Assembly (NCBI GenBank): GCA_963457665.1
Contig: OY735215.1
Coordinates: 36,857,825 to 36,921,824, forward strand
Reading direction: 5' to 3'
DNA length: 64,000 nt
Origin: Thysanoteuthis rhombus
Taxonomy: Eukaryota; Mollusca; Cephalopoda; Oegopsida; Thysanoteuthidae
In this document: one piece after another, positions 21,150-33,164 of the stretch
How positions within the stretch are numbered: the stretch's first letter is position 1
Layout of the letters: every line of letters starts with the position of its first letter
Notes under the pieces: model-generated
The model's input: only the letters and a program-made list of their open reading frames with translations
Told to the model about the DNA's origin: nothing
The model's database searches: none
Translations under genes and position numbers: made by a program

Positions 21150-21600
21150 AAAATAAGAGTGTACAACCAATGCACCCTCCCGATAGTCACTTATGGAGCT
21201 GAAATATGGAACTTAACCAAAGGATTGACCCTCGAGGTGAGAACTATTCAACGTGCATATGAGAGATTCATGCTCAGCATCACATGGAGAGATCACAATA
21301 TAGCACAATATAACAGGGGAAAAAATAGGAACCCGAGGCATCATAGAAACCATTAGGAAACTCAAATGGCAATGGGCTGATCATGTTGCAAGAATGACAG
21401 ACGACTGCTGGATATCATGACTCACAATATAGATCAACAGAGATCAAATGCCGAGCTTAGGCCGGCAGAATACAGGATGGCAAGACGGACTGGACACGTT
21501 CAGAAAGTGTTGGGTCCGCAACGACCAAGAGAAGGAGGAGTGGCGAATCCTGGAGAAGGTTTATGTCCAGCAATGGACGATAAAAGACTGATGATGAGAG
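21150..21600 (+). mobile_element. LINE family A, copy 5
   Basis: The plus strand reads MYNQCTLPIVTYGAEIWNLT, KGLTLEVRTIQRAYERFML, SITWRDHNIAQY, then over frameshifts KLKWQWADHVARMTD and WRILEKVYVQQWTIKD, ending in a short GATGATGA. It begins inside ORF2 at the segment just after the RT. It is one of the better preserved copies but still has stops. Confidence 0.85.
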
Positions 21601-23369
21601 AGAAAAAAATCATTCAAACCGGTCTGTTTTGCTGAACTTATTCTCATATCCTTCTGCCCCATAAACTCCCATTTCCCAAGCTCCAGAATTTATCCTAAAC
21701 AATACGCTTGAGTTGACTGATTGCACAAGCAATAACTGAGTAAACTTCAAGAACTCTTCCTGAAATTAAGTGCTGTGAACCTTTGCATAACACGCACACA
21801 CACACACACAAGCTCTTGCATATATTGTGTAGATTTATCTTTCTGTTGTACAAATGAATATATTGACTGACCTTAGTCTGGCACAGGGCTCCAAGGATTG
21901 GGTGAGATCAAGATAGTGCTCCATTAACCTTCCAAGTAGGAAACACATACCTTCCTGGATCCGTATTTAAGATCTTGGCGCCAATAAAAATACGCAACTA
22001 GGTGTCTACCTTTCCATATATATATATATATATATATATAAATATATATATATACGCACTGCTACCCGAATGTTCGGGGTATTTGAACAGCACGCGTAAA
22101 TCGAATATTGTATGGAATTTTGCCTCTACTCTTTGTAAGCAATACCCTTTATTGAGATCGTTGTGAAAATCCCCGAACTCTTGGGTAGTACCTCGTGTAT
22201 TTATGAACTGACTAGTCTCATATTCCCACAAATCAACGCTATTGATGGAAGACCACAGAATTGAATAAAGATTACAGATTGATAGTATTTTGGGGGTCAA
22301 AGTTATTTTCTACAAAAAATGCTTGAGCAGAAGGGGTTGACACACATAACGCTATCACTAGCTTCTTAGTAGTGCCAACAAAAGCCAGGTCTCAAAAAGA
22401 AAAACAAGCCTGGATAATGCAGAGTAGACCTGCTCTCCTACTTCTAATCCAAGTGACGGTGATTACCACAGCTTTTGTAATCTAAACATAATGACCATAT
22501 ATGGTAATTTCTACTCGTGCTTATGGATTTCATCAGTTAACTTGCCTTCCTATTATGACATGAAGATCGGATCATCGAAACTTTTGACATTTTGTATCTG
22601 ATCACAAATGAAAACAGTTGAGACTTATATAGAATTAGCTTAGGATACTTTAATTGTTTTTAGCTTCCGTAGCGCCGATACGTACATGAATAAGTTCGTT
22701 CATTTTTGACAGGTATGTGCTGGTAAATAAAAAAAAAAATTAAAAAAAGCTGTGAAAATCTGAGATCGTCTGCTGTCATGGTAAATATACGATATAGACG
22801 ACACTGGGTTTTGAAAAAAAAGAAATACTGAATTTTGAAAACTGATCATTTGTCTGTCACTTTTTGCGAGAGGGTAACTTAAAAAAAGGGACGTCTGCCT
22901 TTCGAACCGATGCCCCCACTCTCAATTCAGACTTAACTCCCAACATCGGTTGGTCATTAACGTTTGTTCAGTTTTTACAGACAACTTCAACTAGATTCAC
23001 AGATTTTTTTCTCATCTTCACTTTGAAGTTTTGTTTTTAATTAGAAGATACTTATTTTGTTTGAAATAAATACATTTATAGCAACAGTTGTATAATTAAT
23101 TTATACGTAAATAATACCATCGTCTTTTTAGTGATTTTTTTCACTTTAAAAAACAATTGATATCTTTTTTCTTTCATCTATTTTTTCTAGATAAATTTAA
23201 TGTTATCATTTTTTGGAAATTTCTTGCACTCCTGTTTTTTTCTAATATAATTTATCTTAAGACATTGTATCTGATCACCCTTTAAAAGTTGAGACGTAAA
23301 AAACTAAAAATTAGAACACTGGAATTATCAACAACGAATTACCAAACAAATTAGCTCCGTGTTCGTTAG
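21601..23369. other. No gene seen; short (AT)n at 22017-22054
   Basis: AT-rich. A 100-residue minus-strand frame (21998-22300) runs through the (AT)n and is unrecognised. Confidence 0.4.
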
Positions 23370-23880
23370 TGTCGATCCATACATAAATGCTCTCTCACCA
23401 GAGCAAAAATGTGACACAAGGTCAGGGCTTTACGTGGGGAAAAAGGAGCAACCCATCAAAAATAGCCCCCGGCGATGCAACTTTGATTGTTAAGCAACCA
23501 AAGCAACCACCGTCACGAAAACGTCAGGCCTGAGCCCGACCTGTTCCTTTAACTGCAATGGAACAGTGCTGACCCGGGGCGCCCTATCCCCTGCAGCTGG
23601 GCCGAGTAATAGTGGGAGGGCTCAAGGACGAATCCAAAGGTTCCCAATACACGTAGCAATACGCAGCCTCAGTATAATCTCAATGGCTAACGTATTGCAC
23701 CGGCACACTCGGTCTTCGTAACTCACGATAACACAGTTCCCGGCCCATTCGATAGGCAAGTATCAGTACCAGCGCTTCGGGCTATGTCGTGGAACAGATA
23801 CTACACTTACTCCATGCCGAAAACACCAGAAACGCCCGGTAATAACTCTGCCACGGGTGTATGCTAGTTTATGTTTAATA
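23370..23880 (-). repeat. Unclassified GC-rich dispersed repeat, copy 2
   Basis: This is the reverse-complement counterpart of 15125-15580; shared ordered blocks are listed there. The GC-rich stretch ends sharply into AT-rich DNA near 23880, which helps set the element limit. No target-site duplication was recognised. Confidence 0.75.
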
Positions 23881-23904
23881 AATAAATTCGCAGGTATATA
23901 AGAC

Positions 23905-23990
23905 TTGTTAGTTTAGCTCAATTGATAGGAGAGATGCTCGCCAATCACATGATCCCAGTAAAGAAATGTTGATTTCATATATAGATTTTG
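23905..23990 (+). repeat. tRNA-like head remnant
   Basis: The segment GTTTAGCTCAATTGATAGGA fits a tRNA D-arm/A box well. A B box is not clear, so this is a worn SINE head or tRNA relic. Confidence 0.35.
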
Positions 23991-24301
23991 TTTAAGGTCA
24001 CATGATAGACAAACAGTGAAGTGTTTACTCCTCAATATTTTGTGAGGATTACGCAAGATGCTATTCTCGTTGCGCGGGGAAAACAAAGTCAGCTCCTACT
24101 TGGACAAGTGTTTGACAAAAATTCAATTGGAGACTTAACTCTTCAAACTTGATCGGCTGATAAATCAACGTATAAAAGATGAATTAACTCGCCTGCCAAT
24201 AATTGGGCAACCGTAGCGTCAATACTTGGAGTCATGTAAAAATATTCCATCGAAGAATAAATATGGTCAGAATCAATACTCATTATGACAGTACCGGTGT
24301 T

Positions 24302-24520
24302 TTCCACTGGAAAACATCTAAAATACAGTAAAAAAAAAAAAAACACATCTAGAAGCATCTTGATTCTGGAGAATCGAGTTTTTTTTAAATTTCCACTGGA
24401 AAACACGTAAAATAGAGTAAAAACACATTTAGAATCCTGGAGAATCTGGATTAAAAAAAAATTCCACTGGAAAACATCTAAAATAGAGTTAAAAAAAACA
24501 TCTAGAAACATCTAAATTCT
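24302..24520. repeat. Short tandem array, 89- and 71-bp units
   Basis: TTCCACTGGAAAA, itself a near-palindrome, begins units at 24302, 24391 and 24462. Each is followed by CATCTAAAATAGAGT-like sequence, an A-run and an AGAATC(C/T)GGAGAAT-like part. The unit length differs because of A-run and internal deletions. The minus-strand frame over it is repeat-derived. Confidence 0.8.
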
Positions 24521-25829
24521 GCCCTGGAACTCACGAACACACAAATAATCATGCGAACAAACACATGCATATTGACGAAAGGATAGAAACTTTCACCGCC
24601 TTTGGTGGCTACGATTGTTCAATTTCCAAAATGAACTCAACAAGCCTCTGCAGCAGATCAGCAAGATCACTCAAAAAACTATTTAGAGTGTAAACTCATA
24701 AAAGATGAAGATAATAGCAATCCACATCTAATTATAATTAATCAGTTGTAAACATAATGAATCTAACCCCCTTTCCTCCTCTTAATTCACCTTCCTACTG
24801 CATCATCATAACTCTCCTCACATATTACATGCATCACACACAAACGTGTAAGATGCACGCGCGCCTATCGCTTATGCACTAAAAAAAACTATTGCGGTAA
24901 ATCAGGCGCATGAATAATTATGTAAATAATATGCACATTACTGAGTGTTTAGACAAGCGTGTAATGGGAGAGAAAAGAAAAGAAACAGTTATTGTGAACT
25001 TATGTTAGCTGGCAGGGAGTTAACGTTCTTGTTTTTTTATTAGGCGGATAACTACGATTTTGGGTTGATGACGTAAACGCAATCATGACTGCACATGCGC
25101 ACATGATACGATTCTGGGACAAGCTAATAGGATAAGAGACTATAGGGTCTAAAATGTCATACCTGGTACGTGGAGATCGTTAACAATTAATACAGTTCAG
25201 GAAAAGGAAAAGTGAATTTAAGGATTTAGACGAACAGACGATGATGGAATTGTTAGAGCTCAGTTGTACCGGCAATGATTTCTCGAACGATCCATTGGAG
25301 ACCCCGGCAGTGTTTATAGAAACTGTGGGTTTTTACTGGCCTTGGATACTAGCCTGACGCTTAAAATGGGCTGTCTTACAAGGCTAAATGGCTCCAACTA
25401 TCCGGTTATTTATCCATAGTCAGGGGAAAGGATGTGGATTCATGCCTTTCTCAAGAGCATTAGTGCCGAGTGGACGCAGATTGAACTCGATTCACCGATT
25501 CTTTTTTCTTCATACTGTTAGTGCTCTCGCAATGCACCTCTATTTATTCAGCTGGATAATCAAAATCATCGCACTAACAGATGTGAATCATTTCGCACAG
25601 TTGGGTTTGTGAGACTCATTACCACAAATTTGAAAAGACGCTTCGCATATCAAGAAATTCACCATTTACTAATGTATATCAATTCAGTGGTATCACACCT
25701 TTCCACTATTATAAATAGAATTATCCTTCGTAAATACAGGGTGGGTGAGAATTAATCCCTTATTAGAAATCAATGTCTTGCATAAATCCCTGGTCATAGG
25801 CCCTGTGATTTTTTCCCTGTTGGATGGGC
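24521..25829. other. No gene seen
   Basis: It contains the short repeat at 25435-25500 that also occurs near 4.26 kb, and GCACATGCGCA at 25091-25101, an NRF1-like site without context. The frame at 25388-25612 is unrecognised. Confidence 0.4.
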
Positions 25830-26060
25830 GAAGGAGGAGGTGTAGCGCACCAAATCACAAACTCTGGATCAACTTGAAGAGCGCATTTGTCATGTCATGG
25901 CCAACATATCGCTAGACTTCCTGCAAAGATCTATCGAGGCCAAACTGAAACGCTTACACAAATCATTGCTTAAGATTGATTTTAACTCAATACGTACTTT
26001 CTACTATTGTATGGTGCAAAATAAAACTAGTTTGACTACAATCGACCAATAAATGATAAG
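25830..26060 (+). mobile_element. Tc1/mariner-type transposase C-terminus, copy 1
   Basis: One plus-strand frame reads TLDQLEERICHVMANISL, DFLQRSIEAKLKRLHKS. This fits the C-terminal helices that follow the last catalytic residue in IS630/Tc1/mariner transposases (TLDQLEERIRxVIxxI, LxxSIxAIxxRLxKLV). It is homologous to 30890-31175. The 3' flanks also match, including CTACTATTGTATGGT and AGCTAGTTTGACTACAATC-like sequence, so the homology extends past the coding part to the element end. Confidence 0.7.
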
Positions 26061-27155
26061 ATTATTATCAAGTTCTAATGGGGAGTTCTTCTTCACCAAC
26101 CTTGAATATGTAGGCTGATATATGGCTACGGGATATTTGATGTTCTGGGGTTAAGCGGAGAAGATCAGTTACAGATCTTGTAAAGGATAAGTTCTGGAGT
26201 AAAAAATGTAAATTATCACAGTTCTAGAGCGTATTTACGAATATAAACAATGATATGCTCCAACCAACTACGTTCGATTCCAGTTACCAAAGTCTAAGTA
26301 AAGCATAACTCAAATGCCGTTGAAGACAAATTCATGAACACACGCACATACATACACGCACACACACTCATATATATATATACATATGAATAAAAACAAT
26401 ATACAAGGATTGTTTTTCAATTCTTTTAGTAAGCTTTTCCTGTCGACGTACGAGTGAACATATGTCTGGGTCTAATGCGTGTAGATATTGTCCAAACGTG
26501 TGTGGTGATCGTATGATTGGCCATTATCAAGACCGGGGGGAAAAACTGTGATGTGTATTTTCCACTGTTTTGAATATAATACACCGTTAAATTGGTTCGT
26601 TGTGTCGACAAAGGGAATTCTTTTTGGATTAAGTTTCAGTTGGTGAATACATTTAAAATACCCGTCCCAAGGCCGAAGAAAAAGTCGTCAAGTGTAGGGG
26701 TTTCTTGCTTTTTTTTTTTAAGACGGGTGGTTCGAGGATTTCTCGCCTTTTTTTGCAATTAATTTTGTATAGTACATGAGTATTAATAACGATTATTCGG
26801 CGTATAGGAATGTCAGAGCCTAGCGGTGCATGTTTATTAATGTGGTGTCGAATATCAATATAATGAACAATGTGACATTTCCTGTTTGTGTCTCTGTCTG
26901 TGACAATCGACTCTTGCTAATAAAATATTTCCTACCCACCATTTGAAACAATGCACTCTTCCACTTAATTGACTTGGGACACTTTTTTTTTCAAAATCCG
27001 AGATGAAATGATAAAACGCAAACATTTCTTTACAGCATTAACAACTTTGAAGTTACGAAGTAAGTTTTGAAGAATTAGAATGTGAAAAAAACAGCTCAAA
27101 TTTTACGGAAACACAAGTATATATTTTTTTACCAAATGCACTATGACCTCCAGTA

Positions 27156-27156
<1 letters not shown>
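26061..27156. other. No gene seen
   Basis: Short CA/TA patches at 26340-26385. No recognised reading frame. Confidence 0.4.
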
Positions 27157-27215
<59 letters not shown>

Positions 27216-27293
27216 AGATACGTGACAGAGAAAGTTTCTTGAAAATCGTATACAAATTAAGATATATCCGTGTTTTTAGCTAAATAATAACTA

Positions 27294-27340
<47 letters not shown>
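27157..27340. repeat. Two (TA)n microsatellites
   Basis: Pure TA tracts at 27157-27212 and 27295-27340 are separated by 80 bases of unique AT-rich DNA. Confidence 0.95.
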
Positions 27341-27343
<3 letters not shown>

Positions 27344-27523
27344 GTTGTGTCATCCACAGAAAGCTGTTTCGTTGTATCACAACTCTTCGCTTCAGACTCG
27401 GAGGCCGATATCCTACCTCTGATGTACGGAACTTGACGGTCAGAAAGGCTGGATTTAAGCGATATATTTATTATAGGTTAAATTCCCCGTTCACCAGGGT
27501 ACTCTATTCCTATGGAAGAACAC

Positions 27524-27525
<2 letters not shown>

Positions 27526-27584
<59 letters not shown>

Positions 27585-27611
27585 ATGTGTGTGTAAATAT
27601 ATATATGCGTG

Positions 27612-27654
<43 letters not shown>

Positions 27655-27725
27655 TTACACATATATATGTTTATGTTTGTATATGTATGCATGTGTGTGT
27701 GTCTGTGTGTGTGTGTGTGCGTGTG
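27526..27725. repeat. Compound (AT)n/(GT)n microsatellite
   Basis: Alternating TA and TG tracts of variable length. The Tyr/Ile/Val/Cys reading frames on both strands come from the repeat. Confidence 0.95.
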
Positions 27726-28496
27726 TTGTTAAGGGTATAGATGTACGTGAGTGATTGAAAATATGCTTGTGATATGCAAATTTTTCAGCTCTTTAACCAC
27801 GCGCGACCTTAGGGTTAAACAAACTTCGTTCGGAGCTTTACTTCAGATACATTTCAACGATGTCTATATAAAACATTGTAAATAAAAGTCCAGCTGTTTC
27901 AGCCGATTTTAATCCGATCAAAATTCGGTCAAAATTATGAAACGGCCCTTGGGGCACTTGATTTTGTTCTCACCACTGCCTAATTACGTCAGTGGCCAAC
28001 CTCATCGGTGTACCGGGCTGACATTTTGAATTTTGATACCAGAAAGTCTGGTTTTGTTCCAGCATTTTGTAAGAATTCTTGGCTCACTCAGCTGATTAAC
28101 TAATGAAGTGCAGTAGCTGCCAACAAATTTACTATTTGTTATTTTATTTCTATCACTCTTACTTAAAAGATATGGATCGAATGAAATGCTCCATAACAGC
28201 TGGAGATTCTTCTCCTCTCGGCTGAACGAGTTTAAACTTAGAGAATTGGAGTCTGGAATCTTACAGCGTCCGTTATATTTACCAAAATTTATCCAACAGA
28301 TTATCATTTCTCAAACATTTTAAACTTTATAACCGAAATAAAAGTTTTAATAATAGGGAAGCTATAATTTGTATTTTTCTGATTTTTTCCTAATGCTGAC
28401 CCTAAAGAACTTTATAGAGATGGTAGATTATAATTTGAGGAACGTTAGAAGAAGGTTCTTGTTTGAAACGGGTTGTATTTGTCATTTTTTTCAATC
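27726..28496. other. No gene seen
   Basis: A 101-residue minus-strand frame (28002-28307) is unrecognised. Confidence 0.4.
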
Positions 28497-28660
28497 TCTC
28501 AGATGAAGGATCATACGTATGTATGGATATTTTTGAACTATGGTCCTCATCTCGTTTCATCTCTTGAACACAATGTTTCGGCTGTTGTAGCCTATGGACT
28601 TCTTCAGGTGGATGTCGTAAATGGGGAGGGTTCTGAATGCTGGGACGAGGGGTCCCCACT
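28497..28660 (-). repeat. Worn 3' end of a SINE of the 0.1/12.6 kb type
   Basis: The minus strand reads CCTGAAGAAGTCCATAGG, then CAACAGCCGAAACATTGTG, then GATGAGGACCATAG. The module and the following GATGAGGA tail match the 3' part of the SINE copies at 111 and 12618. No tRNA-like head is recognisable upstream. Confidence 0.6.
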
Positions 28661-29716
28661 GTAATATTCCGATTAAAAAATCTACCGATTTCGTTGTTAA
28701 TATCACCCTTCATTTCACCATACAAAAACGACATTTCATGTGAAGGTATCGGCTGCCTGGTTGGAATAGTAACGCAATTTTCACTGGTGCGACTGGTCGG
28801 TAAAAATAACAACATGAAAACAGGATTCCAAACGTCAATTTTCCAGGCAGGCCTACTCCAGTTGAAAAATTGACGCTACATAATCTTACTCTCCCAATTT
28901 CTTTCTTTTGGCCTTGCATAAGGTTAGTAGCTATCTATATTTGTGTGTGAGTGTATGTGTGTGCGTGTGTGTGCGTATGGACGCATACGATTAAGGCGTA
29001 GAAAGAGGGACCGAAAGGAGGAGAGGGAGTTGTTTGAAAGACAAAGAAACATCTGGAAATCATTTGAATGACTCAAGGGGGCACTGGGGACTTTGGCTAG
29101 GGTTGGGACGCAGCTTTCACTGCTGTTTGATATAAAGGCTGCCTCTTCTCGCCCCAAGGAATCCTTCGAGACATGCCGGCGGGAAATGACGCTAATCCAA
29201 TGGCAAGAACTTTTTAAAACAAGAAGTAAGACATACAGGGACGCACAAAAAAGACATCGTCCATACTTCAGTTATTGTTCATTCTATTTTCTCTTGTCGT
29301 TGTCGCTCTTATTGTTCGATTAAATTGGTGTCTGAAGCTTCGAGATGAAGTATCTGGTGCTACCCAAAAGCTTGGGGAACTCGGGGCGCGGAAGGAGTTC
29401 CTCAAAATAAGAAAACAAATCGACAGAAAATGAGCTTCCTTGTATCTCAGTCGAGTGGATGGTGGTGCAAATGATTATCATATCAATTACAGGACCGATA
29501 TTCTTAGGTTGTATTACTTCTATTACAACTAGTAATAATCGGTATAGGGTTAATCTTTTTGAACATATATCTTTTCTACGATTACTAGTACTATTAATTG
29601 TTATCATAGAGCCAACATTATTTGCTTTTTTTATATTACAGCTGCTGTAACAACAACTACTACTACCACTGAAAGAAAAAAAAGAAGACTTTTGAATTTC
29701 TTTAAATTATATAATA
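28661..29716. other. No gene seen
   Basis: A short (TG)n-rich patch near 28940-28975. Frames at 29093-29323 and 29320-29607 are unrecognised. Confidence 0.4.
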
Positions 29717-29850
29717 AATATGATAAAGCAAAACTGAAAATTTTCGATATATTGTTTATCTTTGGCCAAAATTGAAAATTGAATTTTGACTGAAGAAGTC
29801 ATACAATACATCGAAAATATTCAGTTTTGTTTTATTACATTTATCATATC
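29717..29850. repeat. Foldback: inverted pair around a CTGAAGA module
   Basis: The left arm 29717-29755 (ATATGATAAAG, CAAAACTGAA, TTTTCGATATATTGT) is complementary to the right arm 29803-29850 with few mismatches and one gap. The right copy has CTGAAGA at 29790-29796 and CGAAAA at 29811-29816. This is the same type of module as in the SINE tails, present twice in opposite directions. Confidence 0.65.
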
Positions 29851-30362
29851 TTGTTTAAGAAAAAAACTATTCAAAACGGACTTGTTTTTCTTTTTCTTCT
29901 AAAATATCAACAAACCAGGCGTTATCGATCATTCGTCATAACTACGACTACTAGTACTTCTGCCACTCCCCGTGACACTCTATGAGTGTTAACAATTGAG
30001 ATTTTCCATTATCTCTTGCTTCTGCTCTTCATTCACCCGATGACTGTATCTTCTCATTCTCTCCATTAATCTCCCCTACCCCTGCCAACCTCCGTTCCTG
30101 ATCCATGATCTATCCTAAATGTCATATAAACACAGATTAGTTCCATACGCAAAGAATGTTCTATTCTCTCAGTAAACTACCTAACTTTCTCCTCTGTACA
30201 CTCCTTTCCCACCCTTTTATAAAGCTATCTAACTTTGTTTTCTCCCTTCCCCTCTTCCTACCCATTCAATAAATAACACGATCTTTGTTTTCTCCTCTCT
30301 CTTTCTCTCCCCTTATTGAACTATGCAACCACCCTCTCGCCTTCCCTACTCCTTAACTAATT
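29851..30362. other. Pyrimidine-rich stretch, no gene
   Basis: Bases 30000-30360 are dominated by C and T on the plus strand. Near-duplicate segments occur, for example CCTAACTTTCTCCTC and TCTAACTTTGTTTTCTCC. CAGTAAACTACCTAA at 30168-30182 is complementary to part of the next foldback. Confidence 0.5.
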
Positions 30363-30615
30363 TCATCAAACATATCATATCATTGTTATAAATTATGTAA
30401 ATTAAAATATTTCCTATCTCATTAAAAAAAAAAAACCCTTTTCATTTAGGAAGAAAGAGGGAAGAAAAGGAGATTAGGTAGTTTACTGACCTAAGATTTT
30501 CTGACCTCCTTTTCTCCCTTCTTTCTTTTTATATGAAAAAAGTAATTTTTTCAAAATAAAATAGGAAATATTTCAATTTTCATAATTCATAGTATTAATA
30601 TGATATATTTGATAA
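30363..30615. repeat. Foldback element, arms of about 115 bp
   Basis: 30363-30478 and 30496-30615 are imperfect reverse complements with a 17-base centre near GTTTACTGACCTAAG. The arms share AAATATTTCCTAT, GGAAGAAAG/CTTTCTTT and AAAAGGAG/CTCCTTTT blocks. No transposase or clear TSD was found. It may be a foldback-type MITE or an inverted duplication. Confidence 0.7.
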
Positions 30616-30889
30616 AATAAGGGAATATTTTAATTTATATAATTCATTGTAAAAAAAACTCAACTGATACATTTTCATAAAAGTACTCTCGTTGGCTAAA
30701 CTGAATCATTATCCAGATTATTTTCAAACCTGTGACGTCTCTGTCGCCTGCTTTATTCAAATTTCTTTTTTCCGAATTTCTCTCTCTCTCTTGGGATTGA
30801 TTAGTTTTCTGTACTAATTGGCTAATGAGAGCGTAACGGTCATGAATGTGACAAGCGTTTTAATGCAGGCTGGGCGAAAATCATCTCTC

Positions 30890-31175
30890 CATTAGAATAA
30901 ATGGCCTGCACGAAGTCCTGACCTTTTGACCGGTGACTTCTGTTGGTAAAGCGGAGGAGGTGTACCACATCAAATCACATACTCTGGATCAACTGGAAGA
31001 GCACACGACAAATGGCCAACATACCACCGAACTGCCTATCAAGTTCCATCGGGGCTATACAGAAATTACCAGACAACGCCGTGGCCGACGACGTATTTTA
31101 ACACAATAGGCGAATTCTACTATTGTATGGTCTTAATTAAAGCTAGTTTGACTACAATCAATTAATATCCAATAC
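30890..31175 (+). mobile_element. Tc1/mariner-type transposase C-terminus, copy 2
   Basis: Homologous to 25830-26060: ACTCTGGATCAACTGGAAGA, then ATGGCCAACATACCACC and so on, with more frameshifts. The region just upstream preserves a little more (GACTTCTG and GGAGGAGGTGTACC), corresponding to the SPDLTPxDFxLWG part after the second catalytic region. The non-coding 3' end CTACTATTGTATGGT matches too. Confidence 0.7.
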
Positions 31176-31317
31176 GGAGTTTCTTTTCATCCGGCTTGTG
31201 GCATGATTATTATAGGACCCATAATACTATCAGTTATTATAGGACCAACATTGTAGAATTTATATTTCTACTTCTCACACTACTGATGAGAATAGTTTCG
31301 TACTGCCGGAACCGAAA

Positions 31318-31755
31318 CTTTCAATCAATCTTAGTCTCTTGTCAACCAAAGTTTAGGTCCAAAGATCAAATGCACTCGGGAAAACTAAAAAACAACATTG
31401 TCACCTTTGTGAATTATGTGACCCCATGAGACGTACAGAAAGATTGAAAATGTCAGATCTGGCAATATATACAACATTTCGGGAGGTTCTTGTCAATCAA
31501 ACAATATCATTCATGCTGCAGAATGTGCAAGACAAGACCTGTTATACGTGGGATTTTCATCCATCTCTTTGAGCAGGCGTTTCAACGAGCACCACCGCGA
31601 CGTGAAAAAGAACCGTCTACGACGGTGCAAAGCAAGTATTTCACTGAAAACGAGACGAGTAGTTTCGATTGTGACCCCCGAGTGCATGTCTCAGAGAATG
31701 TGAGGGAGGAGGCCTTGAAGCTCTTGCTCACGACGAGAGTAAGCGAATGTTAATA
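31318..31755 (+). mobile_element. Penelope-like element, GIY-YIG endonuclease relic
   Basis: Several plus-strand frames join to the C-terminal part of a Penelope-like element. They show SCQPKFRSKDQMHSGKL, CHLCELCDPMRRTER, then SGNIYNISGGSCQSNN and IIHAAECARQDLLYVGF followed by LSRRFNEHHRDVKKN. IIH and YVG stand where the GIY and YIG motifs belong. Between them the family has a CxxC zinc-finger pair, and here it reads CARQ, so the second Cys is lost. RRFNEHHRDVK fits the conserved basic/His helix. In living elements this domain nicks the target for priming by the element's reverse transcriptase. At least two frameshifts and a stop (about 31703) show it is dead. The reverse transcriptase part was not found upstream, where a Tc1-like relic lies instead. 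Confidence 0.75.
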
Positions 31756-33164
31756 CCAAAGACTCGTGAACCAGATGGTTTGAAAAATAATTTCTGAGAA
31801 CTGGGTATTATCACCATGAACTCTTTGATGATTGTTTACCAAAGATTTAGAAATACACCTCGGTTATTGAAACGTTTACGTGTATCTTTCAATTTATATT
31901 TCTTGACAGAACACACACTCCACCTTTTCAACTTTTGGAAAATTATATTAAAAAAAAAAGGTATCACGTTTTTGGAACTTCGCGTGACGTTCAAATACTA
32001 TTTCGTTTTTTGCACCATTCATGAGTTGGAAGTTTTTTTTTTATATTTAAAATTAAGTGACTGATAAAGATATACTTTTCAGTATTATCTTGTATTTTAA
32101 AAATGTAAGTTTTGTTTTTCTTCTTCCTTTTAGTAGTACTACAAATGATAATAATAACAGTTGAGATACTGTATTTTCTGAGATTTGTACACTTATCCCT
32201 TGCTGATGCATAACTATCTTAACCCTGACGCAGGTCGGCATTTATCTCCTTTGTAGCTCGAATGAATGGCAGTCTTAAATACCCTACGGTTTAAAAAAAA
32301 TTTGAACCCAATAATAAATCAGAAGTCCTCAAATTCTCGAAGAGTATAGAAAACACCTAATCGCTATCGTGTGGAAGAGCCTTTCCTCTGAGTCATCAAT
32401 TACGTAAATGATGCAAAAAATGTATGGGACCTTTCCGTTAGTCCCATCCGAGAGTTAACATCCATAATTTCAAAGTACGGAAGCCTAAAACTAACAAACA
32501 AACAAACAAACAAACAAACAAAAAGAGGTTGAATTTCCCTTCTCGTCGATTAGAAACTTGAATCGTGTTGTTAGTTTGAGGTCAAACTTTAACAGAAATT
32601 TGATCTTGCAGAGTGAAAACCTTTCGACCTTTCTCACAAATGGTCGTTTTAGAAGGGTTCTAAATCAATCAAATAGTCATATTGATGCAGCTTTTACCCG
32701 AAGGAAGAGCTTATGTTTTCAAATGTTTGAGGTAAGAGAAGATTAGCTATTCAGATCTTTTTCAGCGAGGAAAACGAAAGGCAGTTGATCTTTTTTCGTT
32801 AAAGTGCTGAGAACTTTACTATTATGGACGTTAACTTTTGGGGGGGAGCTAACGAAAAAAAAAACCCTAATGTGCATAGCATCTGATACACTCTGGGACG
32901 ATGTACCGAGTCTGAATAATTGCAGATGAATTTAAAACTAAACTTTCACTGTTTGACATTCACAAATGTCAGTTTTTATGCAGCATTTCAGTTCAAATTT
33001 CACAGTTTGATGTTAGCTTTAGAATCTCATACAAAGAAAGACGTACTTGAGACAATTAATGTAAGTCATTTAGATTTTTTAGAACATGGGAAATTGTAGA
33101 AGATGAGCCATTTAAAAAGTACGTTGTGTGTCAGGAATTCACTGCCGGTGAAAAATGATAAAAA
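31756..33164. other. No gene seen; (ACAA)n at 32492-32521
   Basis: AT-rich, with frames at 31816-32064, 32053-32241 (minus) and 32558-32746 unrecognised. A short CAAA/ACAA tetranucleotide run is present. Confidence 0.4.

Noticed and set aside
28402-28815. 137-residue minus-strand frame as a gene
   Set aside because: Its middle is the worn SINE 3' module; the rest has no recognised motif.
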